Source: DASQFD01 sp035633255 (GTDB lineage: Bacteria; Actinomycetota; Actinomycetes; Actinomycetales; Dermatophilaceae). Taken from it: a stretch of 64,000 nt of DNA. The stretch is taken from the NCBI GenBank assembly GCA_035633255.1, contig DASQFD010000080.1, forward strand, positions 13,292 through 77,291. Direction: 5' to 3'. Position numbers and translations under genes: made by a program. A model generated the notes under the pieces. The model saw only the letters and a list, made by a program, of their open reading frames with translations. It made no database searches and was not told where the DNA came from. Positions 44,201 to 51,949 of this stretch are shown in pieces (position 1 is the first letter of the stretch; each line of letters starts with the position of its first letter).

Positions 44201-44593
44201 CAAGATGGTGGGGTCCCCGCCGAGGACGTCGGCGCCGGCCTCGCTGCGGGGCTGCCACAGGCCCGTGGCCCGCAGCCGGGCCAGCCGCGCCGACACGCGC
44301 TCGGACAGCTCGGCCGCCGCCTTCCGGGTGAAGGTGAGCCCCAGCACCTCGTCGGGCTCGACGAACCCGTTGGCCACCAGCCACACGACCCGGGCCGCCA
44401 TGGTCTCGGTCTTCCCCGACCCGGCCCCGGCGACGACGACGAGGGGGGCCAGGGGGGCCTCGATGACCGCCGCCTGCTCCGCCGTCGGCGGGTGCGCCGC
44501 CTCCAGCGCCCGGGCGAGCCCGACCGCCGACCAGCGGCGGCCGTCCGCGGCGTGGCCCGCCGGCCTGCCGCGGACCGGTGGGGCGGCCGTCAC
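41216..44593 (-). CDS. adnB: AdnB-type helicase-nuclease subunit
   Basis: The 1125-residue subunit has an N-terminal UvrD-like motor with Walker A VAGAGSGKTETMAAR near residue 55, DEFQDTSEAQL near 300, AVGDPHQSIYGWRG near 335 and VMTVHAAKGLEWDAV near 670. It also has a C-terminal RecB-family nuclease with GRVDAVF and VVVDWKTG near residue 1060. With AdnA it resects double-strand breaks, as shown for the mycobacterial dimer. GTG 44593 overlaps the adnA stop (GTGA); the longer upstream frame is shadow. Confidence 0.95.
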   Translation of the reverse strand: MTAAPPVRGRPAGHAADGRRWSAVGLARALEAAHPPTAEQAAVIEAPLAPLVVVAGAGSGKTETMAARVVWLVANGFVEPDEVLGLTFTRKAAAELSERVSARLARLRATGLWQPRSEAGADVLGGDPTILTYHAYAGLLVSEHGPRLGRESDSRVLSEAAAWQVAHEVVASYDGPMDDVVKAPRTVTAGVLDLAGELAEHLRGVAETDATLTEVIDALAAVPRGEGGSVRAYPAEAKAVVAALRERRAVLPVVSRFLEAKRRRDALDFADQMSLAAEIATRFPDVGRAERQRFRAVLLDEFQDTSEAQLTFLQRLFAAGEEPAGVTAVGDPHQSIYGWRGASATTLDRFRDGFGAGRPTTLLHLSTSWRNDRAVLDVADVVAAPLTAAARVPVRRLEPRPDAGPGRVRVARLHTIEDEAEHVAHWLVRERRRPDVRTAAVLCRKRSSFEPVIAALEAAGLPVEVVGLGGLLLTPEVADLVALLWVVQDPTRGDHLARLLTGTTCRLGAADLDGLAAWARQRQRVHRPASLDLAPDSAERPSLVEALDVLPPAGWLGEDGERLGAVARERLEGLAGTVRRLRSLTGLPLADLAAEAERALGLDIEVIARPGYTPAAARAHLDAFADVAARFSATADRPTLGGFLDWVEAAVAEERGLDLGWLETSPEAVQVMTVHAAKGLEWDAVAVPALLESTFPAHSGATSRPEGGQWRHGRPTDKGWLGGVAGLPYVLRGDAAALPTFRWTRLTSWQELRDELERFSRACAEHGLTEERRLAYVAVTRARRALLVTAHVWGTPSTPRVTSRFLEEVRAAAPSGVVEDVWVDLPAVDGPPDNPRTTEPVTVTWPVDRPVEAAVARAADLVRSALRPASPDPSSTVLPERRGMDPREPARARRDPSASGVEQADWDEEVDLLLAERDARRRRTVEVVEMPTHLSTSDLVALAEDPGRFTETLRRPMPQRPAVAARRGTAFHAWVERHYARAAIVDVLELPGSADEEAAPDADLPVLQRHFLASEWAARVPVEVETPLETVVAGTALRGRVDAVFADEPGWVVVDWKTGPPPRGDAARVRAVQLAAYRLAWARLRGVPVSSVRAAFFYARTGETVWPELVGEEELAALVASVPPA

Positions 44594-47500
44594 ACCGTCC
44601 TCCCCTCGGCTCGCGCCGGGCACGAGGTCACCACCGCACAGGTGGTGCACCCCGGCCCGGGCGTGGCCGGAAACCGTGCGGCGGCCATCCCGTCGGCCGT
44701 GCGGGCCACCAGCTCCTCGGCCCACCCGCCCCCGTCACCGGGCTCCAGCGGCGGCTGCTCCTGCACCGTGGAGCGCATGCTCACCCCACCCGCCTTGCCC
44801 AGGTGCACGAGCAGGGCGCCTCCGGTGCGCGTGCCGAGGTCCGGGAAGGCGCCGCGCGTCACCGCCAGCTGGTAGCACCCCAGCTGGGGGTGCGTCGCGA
44901 CCTCCTCGCCCTTGGGCTTGCTGGAGCCCGTCTTGAGGTCCACCACGCGGACCGAGCCGCCGGGGCCGAGCTCCAGCCGGTCGACGCGCCCGGTGAGCAC
45001 CGCCCGGCCGAGCGCCACCCGCATCGAACGCTCGGAGGCCACCCGGCGGAAGCCCTGACCGTCGGCGTGGTGGACGTAGCGGGACAGCCGCTCGACCATG
45101 GCATGGGCCTCGCCCCGCTTGCGGTCGCTCACCCAGCCCTGCGGCATACCCAGCCGCGGCCAGCGGGCGTCCACGGCCGCGACCAGCTCCTCCACCTCCG
45201 CGTCCGGCAGCTCGGCGGCCACCTCGTGGACCAGGGTGCCGACGTCGGCGGCCCCGCGGGCCGGGCCGTCGGCGCCGCAGGTCGTCAGCAGCCAGCGCAG
45301 CGCGCACCGGGTGAAGCTCTCCACGCGCGACGGTGAGACCGTCACCGCGGCCTCCGCCGGCCGGACGGGGCGGTCGTCGGACCAGGTGGTCAGCGGCCAC
45401 CACCGGGCCGGGTCGGCGCCCGGGACCCCGGCGGAGGCGAGCCGGGCCAGCGCCGTCACCGCAGCCCCGCGGCGGGAGGCGTCGGCACCGGCGACCTCCC
45501 GGCGCAGCTCGCCGACGAGCGCGGGGAGGGCCAGCATCCGGGCCGGGTCGTCGAACGGCCGCGGCCCCGCCTCCTCGGGGCGCGGGTCGACGACGTCGAG
45601 GTAGGGCGAGGGCTGCTCGTCGGCACTGCGCACGGCGGTGACCACGAGCTCGGCGCTGGCTCGCGTGACCGCCACGAGGAGGAGACGGGTCTCGTCGTGG
45701 CGGACGGCCGCCTGCGCCGCCCGCCGGTCGCCGGCCCGCCCCGTGACCACGTCGACGAGCTCCGCCGACCCCAGCAGCGAGCCGCGCAGCCGCAGGTCGG
45801 GCCACACCCCCTCCTGCACACCGGCCACGACGACGAGCGGCCATTCCCGACCCGCCGCCGCCTGGGGGGTCAGCAGGGCCACCGCATCCCCCGCGGGCGC
45901 GCGCGCGACGAGCGTGTCACCGGGCACGTCCTGCCCCCGGACGTGCTCGAGGAAGGCGTCCGGGGCGGCGGCCGGGAGCCGATCGGCGAAGCGGCCGGCC
46001 GCGTCGAGCAGGGCGAGCACGGCGTCGAGGTCGCGGTCGGCCCGGGCGGACGCCGCCCCGAGCCCGAGCGCGGTCGAGCGCCACGGCACGGCCAGGCCGC
46101 TGGCGTCCCACATCGCCCACAGGACCGCCTCGGCGCTCACCCCCGCCCGCCAGGCTCCCGAGCCCTCGTCGAGCGCGGCGGCGCACGCGGCCTCGAGCAC
46201 CCGGGCCACCCGTCGCGCCGGGGCGGCCTCCGGCCCGGGCCCGTGCAGCAGCGCCGGGGTCCGGAGCGCCTCGACGAGCAGCTCGTCACTGGTGCGCGGG
46301 CCGCCGGCCGCCAGCTCCTCGCGCCGCAGGGCTCGGCGCAACCGCCGCATCGCCACCGGGTCGGCCCCCCCGAGCGGCGAGGTGAGGACGTCGGCGACCT
46401 CGTCAACAGGGGGCCGGGCCGTGCCGTCACCGGCCAGCGCCGCCACCCACCCAAGGACGGTGAGGAGCGGACGCACGGCGGCCTCCTCGCGCACCGGCAG
46501 GTCGGCAGTCGCGGCACCGACGGGCACGCCGGCTCCCTCGAGCACCCGCCGCAGCAGGGCCGTGCGGGCCCGGCCGCGGACCACGACCGCCATCTCGGAC
46601 CAGGGTCGTCCTTCGACGAGGTGGGCGCGCCGGAGGCGGGCGGCCACGGACGCCGCCTCCTGCGCCACCGACCGCAGGAGGTGCACGGACACGGTCCCGC
46701 CCGGCCGGCCCGGCGCCGCGCGCCGGTGGCCCGGGTCGCCCAGCACCCCGATGTGCGCGGCGACCCGGGTGGCCGTCTCGCGCACCGCCTCCGGAGTGCG
46801 GTATGCCGTGCGCAGGGTCAACGTGTCGGTGGCCCCCCGCGGGGCGAGGTCGGTCCACCGCGTCGCGAGCCACAGCGGGTCCGCGCCGCGGAAGGTCGAG
46901 GTGGCGGCGTCGGGGTCGCCGAGCAGGACGACGTCCGGAGCGGCCACGGCCACCACGGCACGGACCAGGCGAACCGCGGCCGGGGTGAGCTCCTGCGCGT
47001 CGTCGACGACGACCACACGCACCGACCGGCGCACCCGCTCGGCCGCCTCCGGGTCGTCGACGAGCAGGTCGGCCGCGGCTCCGCAGACCCACGCCGGGTC
47101 GTACGCCCCCGGCGCCGAGAGCGCGGTGACCTCGTCGTACTCACGCAGCACGTCGGCCGCCGCCACCCACTCCGTCCGGCCGTGGTCGCGCCCGAGCGCG
47201 GCCAGCTCCTGCGGCTCCAGGCCCAGCTCGACGGCGCGCATGAGCAGGTCACGCAGCTCTCCGCGGAAGGACCGCGTGGGCAGCGCCAACGCCACCCGCT
47301 CGGGCCACACCGGGCCCGGCACGGCCCCCGAGGCGTGCCCGGACAGCAGCTCCCGCAGGACCACGTCCTGCTCCGGCCCGCTCAGCAGCCGCGGCGTCGG
47401 CTCCCCCGCGAGGGCCGCCGCCTGCCGGAGCAGACCGAAGCCGAAGGACGACCAGGTGCGGGCCAGCGGCTCGGTCGAGGTGTGGCCGAGCCGGGTGGTC

Positions 47501-47742
47501 ACCCGCTCCCGCAGCTCGCCCGCGGAGCGACGGGTGCCGGTGAGGACCAGGCACGAATCCGGAGCGAGGCCGTCACGGGCGACCCGGTCGGCCACCAGCT
47601 CGACGGCGAGGGTCGTCTTCCCGGTGCCGGGCGCCCCCAGCACCCGCAGGAGGCCGCCCCGGTGCCGTAGCGCCGCCCGCTGCACCGCGTCGGGCTCCGG
47701 CGGCGCCACGGCGGCGGTGGGGGGACGACGGAGGAGCAGCAC
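44590..47742 (-). CDS. adnA: AdnA-type helicase-nuclease subunit
   Basis: The 1050-residue protein has Walker A VLGAPGTGKTTLA near residue 38 and a divergent SF1 motor (VVVVDDAQELTPAAV near 245, AVTRASAELVVTAV near 690). The C-terminal nuclease has GRVDRLEL and RVVDLKTG near 930. The iron-sulfur staple cysteines are visible: FTRC near 810 and CTTCAVVTSC near 1030. It is partner of AdnB in end resection. GTG at 47742 lies 12 bases after the alkyltransferase-like stop, so the genes are probably one unit. Confidence 0.94.
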   Translation of the reverse strand: MLLLRRPPTAAVAPPEPDAVQRAALRHRGGLLRVLGAPGTGKTTLAVELVADRVARDGLAPDSCLVLTGTRRSAGELRERVTTRLGHTSTEPLARTWSSFGFGLLRQAAALAGEPTPRLLSGPEQDVVLRELLSGHASGAVPGPVWPERVALALPTRSFRGELRDLLMRAVELGLEPQELAALGRDHGRTEWVAAADVLREYDEVTALSAPGAYDPAWVCGAAADLLVDDPEAAERVRRSVRVVVVDDAQELTPAAVRLVRAVVAVAAPDVVLLGDPDAATSTFRGADPLWLATRWTDLAPRGATDTLTLRTAYRTPEAVRETATRVAAHIGVLGDPGHRRAAPGRPGGTVSVHLLRSVAQEAASVAARLRRAHLVEGRPWSEMAVVVRGRARTALLRRVLEGAGVPVGAATADLPVREEAAVRPLLTVLGWVAALAGDGTARPPVDEVADVLTSPLGGADPVAMRRLRRALRREELAAGGPRTSDELLVEALRTPALLHGPGPEAAPARRVARVLEAACAAALDEGSGAWRAGVSAEAVLWAMWDASGLAVPWRSTALGLGAASARADRDLDAVLALLDAAGRFADRLPAAAPDAFLEHVRGQDVPGDTLVARAPAGDAVALLTPQAAAGREWPLVVVAGVQEGVWPDLRLRGSLLGSAELVDVVTGRAGDRRAAQAAVRHDETRLLLVAVTRASAELVVTAVRSADEQPSPYLDVVDPRPEEAGPRPFDDPARMLALPALVGELRREVAGADASRRGAAVTALARLASAGVPGADPARWWPLTTWSDDRPVRPAEAAVTVSPSRVESFTRCALRWLLTTCGADGPARGAADVGTLVHEVAAELPDAEVEELVAAVDARWPRLGMPQGWVSDRKRGEAHAMVERLSRYVHHADGQGFRRVASERSMRVALGRAVLTGRVDRLELGPGGSVRVVDLKTGSSKPKGEEVATHPQLGCYQLAVTRGAFPDLGTRTGGALLVHLGKAGGVSMRSTVQEQPPLEPGDGGGWAEELVARTADGMAAARFPATPGPGCTTCAVVTSCPARAEGRTV

Positions 47743-47754
47743 GACCGCATCCCA

Positions 47755-48174
47755 TCACGGGGCACCGACATCCGCCGGTCCGTCCCAACGGCACCGCCGG
47801 AGGTCGACCCGCACCGCGGACGGGTCGGGCCACCCGGGCACCCCCGGGGCCGGGTGCGAGCCCGGACGGGCGGGCGGCGCCGTCCGCGCCTCGTGGGGGC
47901 CGTCCGCACCCAGGAGCGGGGTTCCCTCCGCCAGCAGGCACCCCAGGGCCCGCTCCTCCAGCCCCCGCGGCAGCCGCCCGCCCGCCCGGACGACGCGCCA
48001 CCACGGCACCTCGCCCCCGAAGCGGGCCAGCACGGTCCCGACCGCGCGGGCGCCCCCCGTGCCCGAGCGCGCCGCCACGTCGCCGTAGGTCAGGACCCGC
48101 CCGGGCGGGATGCTCGCGACGAGGTCGAGCACCACCTCGGCGAACTCCGTCGGCAGGCCGGGGGCCGGGGGCAT
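47755..48174 (-). CDS. Alkyltransferase-like (ATL) DNA-lesion protein
   Basis: The 139-residue protein has the MGMT C-terminal fold (VLDLVASIPPGRVLTYGDVAARSG near the start). The acceptor Cys of the PCHR site is replaced: the segment reads VPWWRVVRAGG. ATL proteins flag O6-alkylguanine for nucleotide excision repair instead of repairing it. The last 40 residues are Pro-rich. It lies between moeZ and adnAB on one strand. Confidence 0.87.
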   Translation of the reverse strand: MPPAPGLPTEFAEVVLDLVASIPPGRVLTYGDVAARSGTGGARAVGTVLARFGGEVPWWRVVRAGGRLPRGLEERALGCLLAEGTPLLGADGPHEARTAPPARPGSHPAPGVPGWPDPSAVRVDLRRCRWDGPADVGAP

Positions 48175-48191
48175 GGGGACCGTGCCGCGCG

Positions 48192-49427
48192 TCAGTAGGT
48201 CGGCAGCGACGGGTCGACGTCACGCACCCACGCGAGGACCCCGCCGGAGACGTCGACCGCGTCGACGCCACGCTCGCGCAGCAGCGCCACGGCCTCGGCG
48301 GAGCGGGCCCCGGAACGGCAGTGGACGAGCACCGGCCGGTCGGCGGGCATGTCCGCGTGGCGCCCCTCCCGAAGGTCCCCCAGCGGCACGGGCACCGCCC
48401 CCGGGATGGTGACCACCTCCCGCTCCCCGGGCTCGCGCACGTCGAGCAGGACGAAGTCGTCCGTCCCCCGGTCCCGGGCGGCCAGGCGGGCCGCCAGGAC
48501 GCCCACCTCGACCGAGGGCAGCGGCTCGGACCGGCCCCCCACCTCCTGACCCGTCGGGGCGACGCCGGTCGCCCCCCGGCCCGGGTCCGGCACCACCCAC
48601 GTGGCCGCCGGCGGCACGGCATACCCCAGGGGCGCCAACGGGTCCGCTCCCGGGCCGCAGACCGGGCACGCGGGGTCGGCGGCGACGGGGACGGTCCCCC
48701 ACTCCTGCCGGAGCGCGTCGTGCAGGAGGAGCCGGCCGACCAGGGGGTCCCCGGTGCCGGTCACCAGCTTGACCACCTCGGTGACCAGCACCGAGCCGAT
48801 GGTCCCGCAGGTGGCACCGAGCACGCCTCCGGTCGCGCACGACGGCACGGCGTCCGGCGCCGGCGCGACGGGGAACACGCAGCGGTAGCAGGGTCCCTCG
48901 CCGGCCCACCACACGCTGGCCTGGGCGTCGTACCGGTACACCGCACCCCACACGTGCGGCATGCCCAGCCGGGCGCACGCGTCGCCGACGAGGTAGCGGG
49001 TCGGGAAGGTGTCGGCCCCGTCGACGACGAGGTCGTGCTCGGCGAGCAGGTCCAGGGCGGTCGAGGAGTCGAGGCGCTCCCGGTGCTCGAGGACCTCCAC
49101 GCCCGGGTCGAGGTCGCGCACCGCCCGGGCCGCCGACGCGGTCTTGGGCGAGCCCACGTCGGCGGTGCGGTGCACGACCTGCCGCTGGAGGTTGGAGGGC
49201 TCCACGACGTCGTCGTCCACGACGGCGAGCCGGCCGACGCCGGCCGCCGCGAGGTAGAGCAGGGTCGGGGACCCGAGTCCGCCGGCTCCCACCACCAGGA
49301 CGCTGGCAGCGCGCAGGCGACGCTGTCCGGACGCGCCGAGGCCGGGCAGCAGCAGGTGTCGCGCGTAGCGGGCCCGCTCGGCGGCGCCGAGCGGGGGACC
49401 CTCCGGGACGAGCGGCGGGCGGGGCAT
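48192..49427 (-). CDS. moeZ: Adenylyltransferase/sulfurtransferase MoeZ (E1-like plus rhodanese)
   Basis: Residues 1-260 of 411 are the E1-like domain (VVGAGGLGSPTLLYLAAAG near residue 33; zinc cysteines CYRC and CPVCG). Residues 310-411 are a rhodanese domain with active loop VHCRSGARS near 375. It activates ThiS, MoaD or CysO-type carriers. I chose the ATG at 49427 because TACCGT lies 7 bases upstream (leaderless). The partner MoaE lies 19 kb away in this window. Confidence 0.92.
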   Translation of the reverse strand: MPRPPLVPEGPPLGAAERARYARHLLLPGLGASGQRRLRAASVLVVGAGGLGSPTLLYLAAAGVGRLAVVDDDVVEPSNLQRQVVHRTADVGSPKTASAARAVRDLDPGVEVLEHRERLDSSTALDLLAEHDLVVDGADTFPTRYLVGDACARLGMPHVWGAVYRYDAQASVWWAGEGPCYRCVFPVAPAPDAVPSCATGGVLGATCGTIGSVLVTEVVKLVTGTGDPLVGRLLLHDALRQEWGTVPVAADPACPVCGPGADPLAPLGYAVPPAATWVVPDPGRGATGVAPTGQEVGGRSEPLPSVEVGVLAARLAARDRGTDDFVLLDVREPGEREVVTIPGAVPVPLGDLREGRHADMPADRPVLVHCRSGARSAEAVALLRERGVDAVDVSGGVLAWVRDVDPSLPTY

Positions 49428-49434
49428 GGCGTGC

Positions 49435-49440
49435 ACGGTA
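49435..49440 (-). promoter_or_regulatory. -10 box of leaderless moeZ
   Basis: TACCGT on the minus strand ends 7 bases before the ATG at 49427. Confidence 0.55.
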
Positions 49441-49495
49441 GCCGCCCCGCCGTCCGTACGATGTCCACGGCCCCACCACCCACGCGAGGATCTCC

Positions 49496-50167
49496 ATGAC
49501 CACCTCACTCCCGGCGCAGCGCGGCCAGCGCATGCCCCGGTCCGAGCGACGGGCTCAGCTCCTGCGGGCCGCGCAGGACGTCTTCGTCTCCCGCGGCTAC
49601 CACGCGGCGGCCATGGACGAGATCGCGGACCGGGCCGGGGTCTCCAAGCCGGTGCTCTACCAGCACTTCCCGGGCAAGCTGGACCTCTACCTCGCCCTGC
49701 TGGACCAGCACTGCGACACCCTCGAGCGGCTCGTCCGCGAGGCCCTCGCCCTGCCGGCCGAGGGCAACCACGCGCGGGTGGCCGCGACGATCGGGGCGTA
49801 CTACGAGTTCGTCTCGCGCGAGGGCGCGGCGTTCCGGATGGTCTTCGAGTCCGACCTCACCAGCGTCCCGCAGGTCCGTGCCCGCCTCGACGGTGTCGAG
49901 CTGGCCTGCGCCGAGGCGATCGCCGACGTCATCGCCCAGGACACCGGCGTCGACGACGAGCGGGCGATGCTCCTCGGCACCGGCCTCTCGGGGATGGCCC
50001 AGATCACGGCGCGCTACTGGCTGGCCCAGGGCGGCTCCATCCCCCGGGACGAGGCCGCCTCGCTCGTCGTGGCCCTGGCGTGGGGCGGCCTCGGCTCCTT
50101 CCCCAAGGTCGACGGCCACCGGCCCGGTGCGGACGGCGAGGAAGGGAACCTCGACTCCCGCGGTTAG
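49496..50167 (+). CDS. TetR-family transcription regulator (FasR-like position)
   Basis: The 223-residue protein has its N-terminal helix-turn-helix at about residues 15-62 (AAMDEIADRAGVSKPVLYQHF). An all-helical ligand domain follows (EGAAFRMVFESDLTS). It occupies the locus of mycobacterial Rv3208, a fatty-acid-synthesis regulator as I recall, so acyl-CoA sensing is a reasonable guess. TACGAT near 49457 and GAGGATCTCC before the ATG give an ordinary leadered start. Confidence 0.85.
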   Translation: MTTSLPAQRGQRMPRSERRAQLLRAAQDVFVSRGYHAAAMDEIADRAGVSKPVLYQHFPGKLDLYLALLDQHCDTLERLVREALALPAEGNHARVAATIGAYYEFVSREGAAFRMVFESDLTSVPQVRARLDGVELACAEAIADVIAQDTGVDDERAMLLGTGLSGMAQITARYWLAQGGSIPRDEAASLVVALAWGGLGSFPKVDGHRPGADGEEGNLDSRG

Positions 50168-50236
50168 ATTGTCCGCGCACCACGCGCGGCACGGCCGGCG
50201 GTCACGCCGGACCACCTTGAGGAAAGCGAGCGGAAC

Positions 50237-50458
50237 GTGGAAGTCACCATCGGCGTGCAGAACGTCGCCCGGGAGATCTCCCTGGAGACCGACGAGTCGC
50301 CTGCCGACGTGCAGGCGGCGGTGCAGCGGGCGCTCGAGGACGGCGGGGTGCTCCGCCTCAGCGACGAGCGGGGGCGGCAGATCCTCGTCCCGGGGCGGGC
50401 GCTGGGCTGGGTGCAGATCGGCGAGTCCGACAAGCGTGGGGTGGGCTTCGGCGGCTGA
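50237..50458 (+). CDS. DUF3107 family small protein
   Basis: The 73-residue protein starts with GTG: EVTIGVQNVAREISLETDES then GRQILVPGRALGWVQIGES, ending GVGFGG. It is a conserved actinobacterial mini-protein of unknown function that always sits beside this TetR gene. GAGGAAAGCGAG lies upstream of the GTG. Confidence 0.9.
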   Translation: MEVTIGVQNVAREISLETDESPADVQAAVQRALEDGGVLRLSDERGRQILVPGRALGWVQIGESDKRGVGFGG

Positions 50459-50459
50459 C

Positions 50460-50486
50460 CCACCGGGACCGGCCCCCGCCCGGTGG
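50460..50486 (+). terminator. Hairpin after the DUF3107 gene
   Basis: CCACCGGG and CCCGGTGG flank an 11-base loop immediately after the stop. The remaining 265 bases to 50751 show no ORF or clear -35/-10 pair; they must hold the promoter of the next gene. Confidence 0.6.
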
Positions 50487-50751
50487 TCGGCGAGCCTCCC
50501 GGCTCGCCCGCTGACGCGCTGACCTGCGCCGACACCAATCCGGGGTGTGGGCACCGCCGGGCGGGCGCCGGCATACCAAGCTGTTACCGGTGTTCCTGAA
50601 GTGGTCATTGCGAAATCCCCCGCGCGGCGCGCACGCGGCGCTAGAGTCCGTGCGTCACGTCCAACGGCGGGCGCGCTCCACGCGGTGGCCACCGGGCCGT
50701 CGCACGGCGATCAGTCCAGCGCCCGAGAGGGCAGGGAAAGGAACGGTCCAC

Positions 50752-51030
50752 ATGGGATTCTTCGAAGTCATCGGCACGATCATCTTCGGCGCGGTGATCG
50801 GCGTGCTGGCGCGTCTGGTGATGCCCGGCAAGCAGAACATCAACCTCATCGTCACCGTCATCCTCGGCATCCTCGGGGCCCTTGCCGGCTACTGGCTGGC
50901 AGGCCTGCTGGGCGTCGGTGACACCGGCGGCATCGACTGGATCCGCTGGTTCATCAGCATCGCCGTGGCGGCGGCGCTCGTCGTCGGCTACGGCGCGATC
51001 ACCGGACGCAAGGACACCACGACGGTCTGA
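50752..51030 (+). CDS. GlsB/YeaQ/YmgE family stress-response membrane protein
   Basis: The 92-residue protein has three transmembrane segments rich in Gly (GTIIFGAVIGVLARLVMPG, then LIVTVILGILGALAGYWLAG, then the third) and a Lys/Thr end. This transglycosylase-associated protein family is induced by stress in many bacteria, with unclear biochemistry. AGGGAAAGGAAC lies before the ATG. A terminator follows, so it is monocistronic. Confidence 0.9.
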   Translation: MGFFEVIGTIIFGAVIGVLARLVMPGKQNINLIVTVILGILGALAGYWLAGLLGVGDTGGIDWIRWFISIAVAAALVVGYGAITGRKDTTTV

Positions 51031-51046
51031 CGCACCTCACGAGCCC

Positions 51047-51080
51047 ACGAGGGTCCCGTCCATCCGGACGGGGCCCTCGT
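51047..51080. terminator. Terminator between convergent genes
   Basis: A 15-bp stem with one T-G mismatch and loop ATCC. Confidence 0.75.
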
Positions 51081-51119
51081 CGCGTGCGGCGCTCGGCCTG
51101 CGGACCTGCCAGCAGTCGC

Positions 51120-51797
51120 TCAGCCCTGCAGCCCGAGCCGGCGCATCCGCGCCTGGTGACGCTCGGTCAGCCGGTGGAACATCTCCCCGACCTCCGCCAG
51201 CCCGCCGCCCGAGGCGAGCAGCAGCCCGGCGAGCGCGTCCCGGTCCACGGCGACGGCCTGCGCCTGCGAGAGCGCCTCGCCGACGAGCCGGCGACCCCAC
51301 AGCGCGAGCCGGGCACCGGTGGGCGGGTCGGTGCGGGTGGCGTCGCGGACCACCCCCACGATGTAGTCGGCCTCGCCGACGTCCTCAAGGGCGAGGTCCA
51401 TGACGCCGCGGGTCTCCTCGTCCACGAGCGCCGCCATCTCGCGGTAGAAGTCCTTGGCGATGCCCTCCCCCACGTAGGCCTTCACCAGCCCCTCCAGCCA
51501 GGTCTTGGGTCGGGTCCGGTCGTGGTACGCCGTGAACGGCGCCATGAAGGGCTGCATCGCCGCCTCGGGGTCGACACCCAGCCCGCGCATCCGCTCGACC
51601 AGCTGCTCGTACTGGCGGTACTCGCGCGAGGCCAGCCCCGCCATCGCGGCCTTGACCGACAGCGTCGGGGCGAGGTCGGAGTCGCTGGCCATCCGGATGC
51701 AGGCGGTGAGCTCGCCGTAGGCCAGCACGCCGAGGAGGTCGACGACGGCCTCGCGGGAGACCGGGGGTTCCTGCGCGGGGCCGGCGGGGGTGTCCAT
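51120..51797 (-). CDS. Ferritin-like fold protein (MiaE-like/Rv3210c type)
   Basis: The 225-residue helical protein has carboxylate/His motifs near residues 28-32 (YGELTA), 63 (EYRQYEQLVERM) and 121-135 (YREMAALVDEET), and EMFHRLTERH near the end. This suggests a di-iron ferritin-like fold. The substrate is unknown. The ATG at 51797 has TACCCT 6 bases upstream. It is divergent from the DEAD-box helicase, as in mycobacteria. Confidence 0.82.
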   Translation of the reverse strand: MDTPAGPAQEPPVSREAVVDLLGVLAYGELTACIRMASDSDLAPTLSVKAAMAGLASREYRQYEQLVERMRGLGVDPEAAMQPFMAPFTAYHDRTRPKTWLEGLVKAYVGEGIAKDFYREMAALVDEETRGVMDLALEDVGEADYIVGVVRDATRTDPPTGARLALWGRRLVGEALSQAQAVAVDRDALAGLLLASGGGLAEVGEMFHRLTERHQARMRRLGLQG

Positions 51798-51803
51798 GAG
51801 CGG

Positions 51804-51809
51804 AGGGTA
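51804..51809 (-). promoter_or_regulatory. -10 box of the leaderless ferritin-like gene
   Basis: TACCCT on the minus strand ends 6 bases before the ATG. On the plus strand, TAGACT just beyond could serve the helicase gene. Confidence 0.5.
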
Positions 51810-51949
51810 GACTGCGGGCGTCAGACGGTGCCCGGTCGGCACGAGCACTTCCGCGAACGGCGCTCGGCGCCCTGCACTCCCAGACCTCCGATCGGCCCGA
51901 CGCCACGGTCGCCCTCCCTCTGGTGCGGCCCGCCGATCCGAGAGAGCCG

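Noticed and set aside
47755..48174. Active O6-methylguanine methyltransferase
   Set aside because: The acceptor cysteine of PCHR is replaced by Trp, so it is an alkyltransferase-like protein.
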